Positions 34,174 through 41,396 of a stretch of DNA of 64,000 nucleotides are shown piece by piece. Made by a program: the position numbers and the translations under genes. Positions within the stretch are counted from its first letter, which is position 1. Every line of letters begins with the position of its first letter. The notes beneath the pieces were generated by a model. It did not search any database. It had not been told where the DNA came from and worked only from the letters and a program-made list of their open reading frames with translations. Source of the DNA: Paracoccaceae bacterium (GTDB taxonomy: Bacteria > Pseudomonadota > Alphaproteobacteria > Rhodobacterales > Rhodobacteraceae); the NCBI GenBank assembly GCA_019911965.1, contig JAIOJF010000040.1:1-64000 (forward strand). Direction: 5' to 3'.

Positions 34174-34353
34174 ATGCAACATATGGCAACTGGCTACAAA
34201 AGTTTCGGGCTTCTGGTGGATGTCAACAGCGACCGGCTGTTGTCGATCCTGATCATCCTGGCGGCACTGGCCGCGGTGGCCTGGGTGGGCGTGGAATACG
34301 TGCAATCGCCCATCGTCGAGCGCGGTGTCACGGTAACCGGCGCGATGTTGTGA
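34174..34353 (+). CDS. Small single-pass membrane protein, unknown function
   Basis: A 59-codon frame (ATG 34174, TGA 34351-34353) begins MQHMATGYKSFG and holds one strongly hydrophobic helix (about residues 22-43, LLSILIILAALAAVAWVGVEYV), then a short polar tail ending VTVTGAML. AAAGG lies 7 bases upstream of the ATG, a good ribosome-binding site. The codons are GC3-rich like the neighbours. It sits between rseP and bamA and ends before a strong terminator. I do not recognise the family. It could be a small envelope-stress or membrane-complex subunit, but no function is shown. Confidence 0.65.
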   Translation: MQHMATGYKSFGLLVDVNSDRLLSILIILAALAAVAWVGVEYVQSPIVERGVTVTGAML

Positions 34354-34418
34354 CGACTCCGGCCTGAGCCGCCCTTGCGGCGGCCCCGGCCAACTCCCGA
34401 CGCGAAAGTGTGGCAAGG

Positions 34419-34447
34419 AAGCCGCTGTTGAAAAACAGCGGCTTTTT
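34419..34447 (+). terminator. Strong intrinsic terminator before bamA
   Basis: AAGCCGCTGTT (34419-34429) and AACAGCGGCTT (34434-34444) form a perfect 11-bp stem with a stable GAAA loop, followed by TTT. It ends the rseP-small-protein transcript, so bamA needs its own promoter in 34448-34545, where no clear -35/-10 pair stands out. Confidence 0.88.
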
Positions 34448-34549
34448 CGGTCATGTCGTTTTGACAAGGCGGCGGATTCAAACTATTCAGGCTGAAAGAG
34501 TTCGCGCCCCGTGGCAGCGGACCGTTGTCGAGCAGTCGGGATTGGGTTG

Positions 34550-36892
34550 ATGAACATGCAGTATCTGGCACGCGGAATTGCAAAAGTCGTTCTGCTGGCG
34601 GCACTTGGTGCCGGCCTGACGGGGATCGCCCCGACTTTCACGAGCACGCCCGCCGAGGCCCAGACCGCGATGCGCTTTTCAAGCATCCAGGTGGTCGGCA
34701 ACCAGCGGATCGAAGCAGCAACGGTGCGCAACTTTGCCAATATCCCGACCGGCAAGGATGTTTCGGCCGGTCAGGTCAATTCCGCCTATCAGCGGCTGAT
34801 CAATACCGGCCTGTTTGAAGAGGTCGAAGTGGCGCCGCGCGGCGGCAGCCTGATCATCACGGTACGCGAATATCCGACCATCAGCCGGATCAATTTCGAG
34901 CGCAACAAGAAGCTGAAGGACGACAAGCTGGCCGAACTGATCGGGTCGCGCCCGCGTCACGCCTACAGCCCGGCCCAGGCCGAGGCCGATGCCGCCATCA
35001 TCGTCGAGGCCTATCGCCAGGCCGGCAGACAGACCGCCGAGGTGATTCCGAAGATCATCCGCCGCTCGGACAACCGGGTCGATCTGGTGTTCGAGATTTT
35101 CGAGGGCAAGGTGGTCGAGGTCGAGCGGATATCATTTGTCGGCAACCGGCAATTCTCGGATCGTCGCCTGCGCGCCGTGCTGGAAACCAAGCAGGCCGGT
35201 CTGCTGCGTGCGCTGGTGAAAAGCGATACCTTCATCGCCGACCGGGTGGAATTCGACAAGCAGGTGCTGCGGGATTTCTACCTGTCGCGCGGCTTCATTG
35301 ATTTCGAAATCCTGTCGGTCGCGGCAGAATCGGTGCGCGAGCGCAACGGTTTCTTCCTGACCTTCAAGCTGCGCGAGGGCCAGCAGTACAATTTTGGCGA
35401 GATCACCACCACCAGCGATCTGGACGAGATCGACGTTGACGAATTCGCCGCCGTGATCCGCATCAAGCCGGGCGTCACCTATGCGCCGAACCTGCTGGAA
35501 ACCACGATCGAGCGGATGGAAACCCTGGCCACCCGCAAGGGGCTGAACTTCATCCGCGTCACGCCGCGGGTCAACCGCAACGACCGCGCGCGCACGCTGG
35601 ACATCGAATTCGTGATCGAAAAGGGTGACCGCCTGTTCGTCGAGCGCATCGACATCGAAGGCAACGAGACCACGCTGGACCGCGTGGTGCGGCGGCAATT
35701 CGACACGGTGGAGGGCGATCCTTTCAATCCGCGCAAGATCCGCGAAGCCTCGAACCGCATCAACGCGCTGGGATTTTTCTCGCGCGCCGATATCCAGACC
35801 CGCGAGGGCACCAGCGCCGATCAGGTCATCGTCGATGTCAATGTCGAGGAACAGAACACCGGCAGCCTGAGCTTCGGTCTGACCTATTCGTCCTCGGCCA
35901 ATGTCGGCGGCACGCTCAGCCTGTCGGAATCCAACTTCCTCGGGCGCGGGCAATATGTCCGTGCGGAACTGGGCGGCGGCACGAACAATTCCAATACCAC
36001 GCTGACCTTTGCCGAACCGCAATTCCTGGACCGCAACCTGCGCTTCGAGATCAGCCTGTACCGCGATACCACGTCGCAGCAGAACGTGTTCTACGACACG
36101 ATTACTTCCGGTTTCACACCGTCACTGTCCTTCCCTGTCAGTGAATTCGGGCGCGCGAAACTGACCTATCGTGCCAATTCCGATACGCTGAACAACGTCA
36201 CCGGTGCGGCATCCACGCTGGTGACGGCGGATGTCGGCACGCGCTCGACCTCGGCGCTGGGGGTAGAGTACACGTTCGACAACCGCTCGGGCGGGCTGAA
36301 CCCGCGGGCTGGAACGATCCTCAGGATCAGCCAGGAAATCGCCGGTTTGGGCGGTGATGCACAATTCTCCAAGACCTCTGCGATGGTCGGCGCGCGTACC
36401 ACCATCTTCGGGGATGCCGTGGCCCTGAGTGCCGAGCTGGAAGGCGGTTTCATGAAGGATTTCAGCGGCACCGGCAGCCATATCTCGGACCGCTTCTTCC
36501 TTGGCAGCGCCATCATGCGGGGCTACCAGCACCGGGGCATCGGCCCGCGTGACCTGAGCGTTGCGAACCAGGATGCGCTGGGTGGCACCACTTATGCCGT
36601 GGCCCGGCTGGAAGCGAATTTCCCGATCGGCCTGCCGGAAGAATATGGCATCAAGGGTGGCCTGTTCGTGGATATCGGCTCGCTCTGGGGGCTGGACCGC
36701 GCCAGTGTAGTACCGATCAGCGAAACCGTCGGTCTGGCCAGTACGACCATGCAGATGCGCGTTGTCGCCGGTTTCTCGATCTTCTGGGAAACCCCGGTCG
36801 GCCCCTTGCGGTTCAATTTCATGAGCAACCTGCGCGGCCCGAGCTATGACCAGACGGAGAACTTCAGCCTGGCCATCGGCACCAGCTTCTAG
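34550..36892 (+). CDS. bamA: Outer membrane protein assembly factor BamA
   Basis: BamA is the Omp85 barrel that inserts beta-barrel proteins into the outer membrane. The 780-residue protein has a signal peptide (MNMQYLARGIAKVVLLAALG, then AEAQT cleavage near residue 38). Five POTRA repeats follow, for example RFSSIQVVGNQRIEAAT near residue 43 and RVEFDKQVLRDFYLSRG. The C-terminal barrel includes the VRGY-type MRGYQHRGIG loop near residue 650. It ends GTSF with a C-terminal Phe, the outer-membrane insertion signal. ATG 34550 is preferred over an in-frame GTG at 34511, which lacks a signal. Confidence 0.96.
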   Translation: MNMQYLARGIAKVVLLAALGAGLTGIAPTFTSTPAEAQTAMRFSSIQVVGNQRIEAATVRNFANIPTGKDVSAGQVNSAYQRLINTGLFEEVEVAPRGGSLIITVREYPTISRINFERNKKLKDDKLAELIGSRPRHAYSPAQAEADAAIIVEAYRQAGRQTAEVIPKIIRRSDNRVDLVFEIFEGKVVEVERISFVGNRQFSDRRLRAVLETKQAGLLRALVKSDTFIADRVEFDKQVLRDFYLSRGFIDFEILSVAAESVRERNGFFLTFKLREGQQYNFGEITTTSDLDEIDVDEFAAVIRIKPGVTYAPNLLETTIERMETLATRKGLNFIRVTPRVNRNDRARTLDIEFVIEKGDRLFVERIDIEGNETTLDRVVRRQFDTVEGDPFNPRKIREASNRINALGFFSRADIQTREGTSADQVIVDVNVEEQNTGSLSFGLTYSSSANVGGTLSLSESNFLGRGQYVRAELGGGTNNSNTTLTFAEPQFLDRNLRFEISLYRDTTSQQNVFYDTITSGFTPSLSFPVSEFGRAKLTYRANSDTLNNVTGAASTLVTADVGTRSTSALGVEYTFDNRSGGLNPRAGTILRISQEIAGLGGDAQFSKTSAMVGARTTIFGDAVALSAELEGGFMKDFSGTGSHISDRFFLGSAIMRGYQHRGIGPRDLSVANQDALGGTTYAVARLEANFPIGLPEEYGIKGGLFVDIGSLWGLDRASVVPISETVGLASTTMQMRVVAGFSIFWETPVGPLRFNFMSNLRGPSYDQTENFSLAIGTSF

Positions 36893-37453
36893 ATGCGTGC
36901 CGCACGCCCCCTGTGGCTGGCGTTCGGGTTGATACTGGCGCTGGCAGCGGGTGTTGCCGATCAGGCTACGGCGCAATCCATTCCGGCGCAGCAGATATAC
37001 ACGCTGGATCAGGACCGGCTGTTCGGCAGTTCCGCTTTCGGCATGCGGGTGTTGCATGAAATCGAGCAACGCTCGGCCGCCATCGCCCAGGAAAGCCGCC
37101 AGATCGAGGCCGAGTTGCGTGACGAGGAACAGGCGCTGACCGATCAGCGCGCCAGTCTGCCGGCCGCAGAATTCCGCAGTCTGGCCGATGCCTTCGACGC
37201 CCGCGTCGAAGCGCTGCGTCAGGCGCAGGCGCAGAAATCCTTTGATCTGAATGCCTGGACCGAAGCCGAACAGAAACGCTTTTTTGAAGCCGCTTTCCCG
37301 ATCCTCGTGACGATGGCCGAGGAACTGGGCGCGCTGGCGATTTTCGATCAGCGCTCGGCGATCATTGCCTCGGATCAGGTCGATCTGACCGACCGCGCGA
37401 TTGCCCGGATCAATGCCGAGATCGGCGACGGTACCCGACCGGCACAAGAATGA
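36893..37453 (+). CDS. OmpH/Skp-family periplasmic chaperone
   Basis: Skp/OmpH chaperones carry unfolded outer-membrane proteins through the periplasm to BamA. The 186 residues have a signal peptide (a hydrophobic core around residues 7-24, then a QATAQ cleavage region) and a long Glu/Ala/Gln-rich coiled-coil stretch around residues 60-130 (EIEQRSAAIAQESRQIEAEL). It starts immediately after the bamA stop, so translation is coupled. Family assignment rests on coiled-coil content and position; sequence similarity in Skp is always low. Confidence 0.82.
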   Translation: MRAARPLWLAFGLILALAAGVADQATAQSIPAQQIYTLDQDRLFGSSAFGMRVLHEIEQRSAAIAQESRQIEAELRDEEQALTDQRASLPAAEFRSLADAFDARVEALRQAQAQKSFDLNAWTEAEQKRFFEAAFPILVTMAEELGALAIFDQRSAIIASDQVDLTDRAIARINAEIGDGTRPAQE

Positions 37454-37541
37454 CCGCCTGCGCCTTGCCAGCCGACAATCGGATTGTTACTGAGATACCA
37501 GATTTCACCCAGGCAAGATGCGAACATTTCAAAGGCGCGGC

Positions 37542-38018
37542 ATGATGGACCAGAGCAAAGACATTCCCACTTCGGCAGACCTGGACATGATCCAGCGGAT
37601 GATCCCGCATCGTTATCCGTTTCTGTTCATCGACAAGGTGGAGGATATCCGTTCCGGCACAAGTGCTGTCGGCATCAAGAACGTTACCATCAACGAGCCG
37701 CATTTTCAGGGGCATTTCCCGAAAAAGCCGGTGATGCCGGGGGTGATGATCGTCGAGGCGATGGCGCAGACGGCGGCGGTGCTGATCTCGCATACGCTGG
37801 ATCTGATCGACCGCGACCCTCTGGTCTATTTCATGACGATGGACAAGTTCCGCTTCCGCCATATGGTGGTGCCGGGCGACCGGCTTGAACTGCATGTGAA
37901 GGTGCTGCGCGGGCGTGGCCGTATCTGGAAATTATGGGGCGAGGGGATCGTCGATGGAAGGATCGCCAGCGAAGGCGAGTTTTCGGCGATGATTGATCTG
38001 TCGAAATCGGAAACGTGA
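37542..38018 (+). CDS. fabZ: 3-hydroxyacyl-ACP dehydratase FabZ
   Basis: FabZ removes water from 3-hydroxyacyl-ACP in fatty-acid elongation and competes with LpxA for hydroxymyristoyl-ACP. The 158 residues include RYPFLFIDKV, the catalytic HFQGHFPKKPVMPGV (His58) and VEAMAQTA with the catalytic Glu72, then KFRFRHMVVPGD. ATG 37542 has AAAGG upstream. It lies between ompH and lpxA. lpxD, which commonly precedes fabZ in proteobacteria, is absent here. Confidence 0.95.
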   Translation: MMDQSKDIPTSADLDMIQRMIPHRYPFLFIDKVEDIRSGTSAVGIKNVTINEPHFQGHFPKKPVMPGVMIVEAMAQTAAVLISHTLDLIDRDPLVYFMTMDKFRFRHMVVPGDRLELHVKVLRGRGRIWKLWGEGIVDGRIASEGEFSAMIDLSKSET

Positions 38019-38031
38019 TCGGATTGCCAGC

Positions 38032-38829
38032 GTGATCGACCCAAGTGCCAGTATCCATGCATCTGCCATCGTGGCCGACGGTGCCGTGATCGGTGCCGGG
38101 GTCCGTATCGGACCCTATTGCGTGATCGGACCCGACGTCATCCTCGGCAGCGGCGTGGTGCTGGACAGCCATGTCGTCGTTGCAGGGCAAACCACGATTG
38201 GCGAAGGCACGCGGATCTGGCCGTTTGCCTCGGTCGGCACGGAACCCCAGGACCTGAAATTCGCCGGCGAGAAAACCCGCGTCGAGATCGGGCGCAACAA
38301 CCGTATCCGCGAATATGCCACCGTCAATCCCGGCACCGATGGCGGCGGCGGGGTCACCCGGGTGGGCGACAACAACCTGTTGATGATGCACACGCATCTG
38401 GCGCATGACTGCATCGTCGGTAACCACGTGGTGCTGGCCAATGCGGTGCAGGTGGCGGGCCATGTGACCATCGGCGACAACGCGGTGCTGGGCGGCTCTT
38501 CGGGCATTCACCAGTTCGTGCGGATCGGCCAGGGCGCGATGATCGGCGGCGGCTCGATCGTGGTGAACGACGTGATCCCCTATGGCTCGGTGGTCTCGCC
38601 GCGCGGCACGCTGGGTGGTCTGAACCTGATCGGGCTGAAACGCCGGGGCATGGACAAGGACCGCCTGAACGAGCTGCGCCACGCCTACAAGGCGCTGTTC
38701 TCCGGCGAGGGGGCCTTGCTGGAGCGGGCCCGCGCATTGGCCGATGCCGCGCCGGACAATCCGCTGGTGCAGGACGTGCTGGACTTCGTTCTGGCGAATT
38801 CCGACCGGTCTTTCTGCACGCCGGAATAA
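38032..38829 (+). CDS. lpxA: UDP-N-acetylglucosamine acyltransferase LpxA
   Basis: LpxA adds the first acyl chain to UDP-GlcNAc in lipid A synthesis. The 265 residues are a left-handed beta-helix of hexapeptide repeats (for example ASIHASAIVADGAVIGAGV), with FASVGTEPQDLKFAGE near residue 68 and the catalytic-His region MMHTHLAHDCIVGN near residue 115. The start is GTG 38032, giving VIDPSASIHASAIV at the expected N-terminus. fabZ ends 13 bp upstream. Confidence 0.95.
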   Translation: MIDPSASIHASAIVADGAVIGAGVRIGPYCVIGPDVILGSGVVLDSHVVVAGQTTIGEGTRIWPFASVGTEPQDLKFAGEKTRVEIGRNNRIREYATVNPGTDGGGGVTRVGDNNLLMMHTHLAHDCIVGNHVVLANAVQVAGHVTIGDNAVLGGSSGIHQFVRIGQGAMIGGGSIVVNDVIPYGSVVSPRGTLGGLNLIGLKRRGMDKDRLNELRHAYKALFSGEGALLERARALADAAPDNPLVQDVLDFVLANSDRSFCTPE

Positions 38830-38833
38830 CGGC

Positions 38834-39664
38834 ATGGGCGGGCTTGCCATTGTCGCCGGTCAGGGCGAATTGCCGCGCCTACTGGCGGAGCATTGCCGCG
38901 ATACCGGTCGATCCTATCTGCCGATCCGGTTTCGCCGCATGGAAATGGACTGGTTCGCCGATCATCCGGGATTCGAGGCCGAGTTCGAGCGTTTCGGTGC
39001 CCTGTTCGCCGCCATGCGCGAGGCCGGTTGCGACGAGGTGGTTTTCGCGGGCGCGATGTCGCGGCCCAATCCTGATCCCAGGCTGTTTGATGACCATACC
39101 CGCGCGATTGCGCCAAGGCTGATACAGATTCTCGCGCAGGGCGATGATGCGACCCTGAGGGCGGTGGCCGATCTGTTTGAAAGCGAAGGCTTTCATGTCA
39201 TCGCGGCGCAGGATGTGCTGGCTGACCTTCTGGCCGGGGCGGGCGCGTTGGGTGCGGTTCAGCCATCCAAGGCCGATCTGGCCGATATCGCCCGTGCCGC
39301 GGAAATCGCCGATGCGCTTGGCCGGGTCGATGTCGCGCAGGGCGCGGTGGTGGCGCAGGGCATCTGTCTGGGCGTTGAATCGATTCAAGGCACCGATGCG
39401 ATGCTGGATTTCGTTGCGACACGCTCGGATGGCCTGAGGCCCGATGCCAACGGCGCGCGCGGGGTCCTGTGGAAAGGCCCCAAGCCGGGCCAAGATAGCC
39501 GCATGGACACCCCCGCCATCGGCCCGGTCACGGTTGAGGGCGCGGCGCGGGCCGGGCTGGCCGGTATCGCGGTGGCCAAGGGCGGCGTGCTGGTGCTGGA
39601 CCGCGCCCGCGCCATCGCGCTTGCCGACAGGCTGGGCCTGTTCCTTTACGGCGCGGAGCAATGA
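38834..39664 (+). CDS. lpxI: UDP-2,3-diacylglucosamine pyrophosphatase LpxI
   Basis: LpxI cleaves UDP-diacylglucosamine to lipid X and UMP. It replaces the unrelated LpxH in many alphaproteobacteria. The 276 residues show the family's start GLAIVAGQGELPRLLAEHC, a middle segment AGAMSRPNPDP, and the C-terminal GPVTVEGAARAGLAGIAVAKGGVLVLDR. ATG 38834 lies four bases after the lpxA stop, and lpxB overlaps its own stop by four bases. This order supports the lipid A role. Confidence 0.93.
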   Translation: MGGLAIVAGQGELPRLLAEHCRDTGRSYLPIRFRRMEMDWFADHPGFEAEFERFGALFAAMREAGCDEVVFAGAMSRPNPDPRLFDDHTRAIAPRLIQILAQGDDATLRAVADLFESEGFHVIAAQDVLADLLAGAGALGAVQPSKADLADIARAAEIADALGRVDVAQGAVVAQGICLGVESIQGTDAMLDFVATRSDGLRPDANGARGVLWKGPKPGQDSRMDTPAIGPVTVEGAARAGLAGIAVAKGGVLVLDRARAIALADRLGLFLYGAEQ

Positions 39665-40839
39665 GCGCCGCCCCGCATCTTTTCGTGATCGCGGGCGAGC
39701 CATCGGGCGACAAGCTGGGCGCTGCGATGATGGCCGGGCTGAAGCAACAGGCCCCGGGGGTGCGGTTCTCCGGCATTGGCGGGCCGTTGATGGTGGAGCA
39801 GGGCCTGACCTCGCGCTTCGAGATGTCGGAATTGTCGGTGATGGGCATTGCCGAGGTGCTGCCGCGCCTGCCGAAACTGATGCGCATGGTACGCGAAACC
39901 GCCGATGCGGTGGTGGCGCTGCGCCCCGATGCGCTGATCACCATTGATGCGCCGGATTTCACATTGCGGGTGGCGGCGCGGGCCCGGGCCGCGATGCCCG
40001 ATCTGAAAACCATCCATTATGTTGCGCCCACCGTCTGGGCTTGGCGGCCCGAACGTGCCGCGAAGATGGCGCGGCATGTCGATCACGTGCTGGCGCTGTT
40101 CCCGTTCGAGCCGCCCTATATGCAGGCCGAAGGCATGACCTGCGATTTCGTCGGCCATCCGGTGGTTGCCGATCCTCTGCCCGATGCGGCCGCGATTGCT
40201 GCCTTCCGGGGCGATCTGGGGATTGCGCCGGATCGCCAGATCCTCGTGGTGCTGCCGGGCTCGCGCCAGAGCGAGGTTGCCCGCATGGAGCCGGTCTTTG
40301 CCGATGTCGCGGCGCGCCTGTTTGCCGCGCGCCCCGATCTGCAGCTGGTGATCCCTGCGGCGGCCAATGTTGTGGAAAAGCTGGCCGGGTTGGTGGCGCG
40401 CTGGCCGGGCAGACCCTTGCTGCTGGACCCGCGCAAGGGCGGGGCGGGCGCGTCCGAGGATCGCAAGCGGCTGGCCTTTGCGGCTGGCGATCTGGCGCTG
40501 GCGGCGTCCGGCACGGTATCGCTGGAACTGGCGGCGATGGGCACGCCGATGGTGATCGCGCACCGGTTCAACTGGTTGACGACGCGGATCATCAAGAAAA
40601 AGGTCAAGCTGAAATCGGCGACATTGCTCAATATCCTGACTGACAGCCTGGATATCCCGGAATTCCTGTTCGAGCGTTGCCGCGCCGACCTGATCGCGCC
40701 TTACGTGCTGGACCTTCTGGCTGACAAGGACAAGCGGCAGGAACAGATCGCGGTGGAAAACAGGGTGCTGGACATGCTGGGGCGCGGTGACGAGGCGCCG
40801 GGGATGCGCGCGGCGCGTTCGGTGCTGGCGGCGCTGTAA
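39661..40839 (+). CDS. lpxB: Lipid-A-disaccharide synthase
   Basis: LpxB joins lipid X to UDP-diacylglucosamine to give the lipid A disaccharide. The 392 residues follow the glycosyltransferase-19 pattern: VIAGEPSGDKLGAAMM at the N-terminus, SELSVMGIAEVLPRLPKL near residue 56, YVAPTVWAWRPERAAKM near residue 120, and VLPGSRQSEV for the nucleotide sugar near residue 197. It overlaps lpxI by four bases (ATGA). The following gene is convergent, so the lpx operon ends here. Confidence 0.95.
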   Translation: MSAAPHLFVIAGEPSGDKLGAAMMAGLKQQAPGVRFSGIGGPLMVEQGLTSRFEMSELSVMGIAEVLPRLPKLMRMVRETADAVVALRPDALITIDAPDFTLRVAARARAAMPDLKTIHYVAPTVWAWRPERAAKMARHVDHVLALFPFEPPYMQAEGMTCDFVGHPVVADPLPDAAAIAAFRGDLGIAPDRQILVVLPGSRQSEVARMEPVFADVAARLFAARPDLQLVIPAAANVVEKLAGLVARWPGRPLLLDPRKGGAGASEDRKRLAFAAGDLALAASGTVSLELAAMGTPMVIAHRFNWLTTRIIKKKVKLKSATLLNILTDSLDIPEFLFERCRADLIAPYVLDLLADKDKRQEQIAVENRVLDMLGRGDEAPGMRAARSVLAAL

Positions 40840-40848
40840 GGGCCGGGA

Positions 40849-41319
40849 TCAGCCGGTGAAATCCGCCACGCGCGCGCCGGTCTTGTCCACCAGCACCTTT
40901 GGCGCGATATCGAACAGGTGATGCGGCGTGCCGGCGGCGGCCCAGATCAGATCGAACTCCAGCAATCGCGGGTCCATGAAAGCGCGGATCGGGTTCAGAT
41001 GACCAAATGGCGACACCCCGCCGATGGCAAAGCCGGTCTGTTCGCGGATCAGCGCGGCATCGGCCTTGCCAAGCGCCTCGCCTGCCAGCGCGGAGGCCTT
41101 GGCGATATCCACCCGGTTGCCGCCTGCGGTCAGAAACAGGATCGCCTCGCCGCTCGCCTCGCCCCGGAAAATCACCGATTTGGCGATCTGATCGACCGCG
41201 CAGCCGACCACATCGGCGGCCTGCCAGGCGGTGTTGGTGGGCACCGTCACATGCAGCACATGTACGTTGAGGCCGAGGTCTTCGATGGCGCGTCTGACGC
41301 GGGCAAGGCTTTTGCTCAT
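40849..41319 (-). CDS. YbaK/EbsC-family aminoacyl-tRNA deacylase-like protein
   Basis: The 156-residue protein has the YbaK/prolyl-tRNA editing fold: AWQAADVVGCAVDQIAKSVIF with the conserved Lys near residue 48, GGNRVDIAKASAL near 68, and GFAIGGVSPFGH near 92. These enzymes free tRNAs from wrong amino acids, but several relatives have different substrates. The start ATG 41319 matches the family N-terminus; the frame upstream has no similarity. It is convergent with lpxB, with 9 bp between their stops. Confidence 0.85.
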   Translation of the reverse strand: MSKSLARVRRAIEDLGLNVHVLHVTVPTNTAWQAADVVGCAVDQIAKSVIFRGEASGEAILFLTAGGNRVDIAKASALAGEALGKADAALIREQTGFAIGGVSPFGHLNPIRAFMDPRLLEFDLIWAAAGTPHHLFDIAPKVLVDKTGARVADFTG

Positions 41320-41396
41320 GGCGCTTTTATTGCGGCGTCGGGGCATATGTGCAAGCCCTGTTGACGCCAACCGGCTGGCCTAGCATGGTTCCGGCC

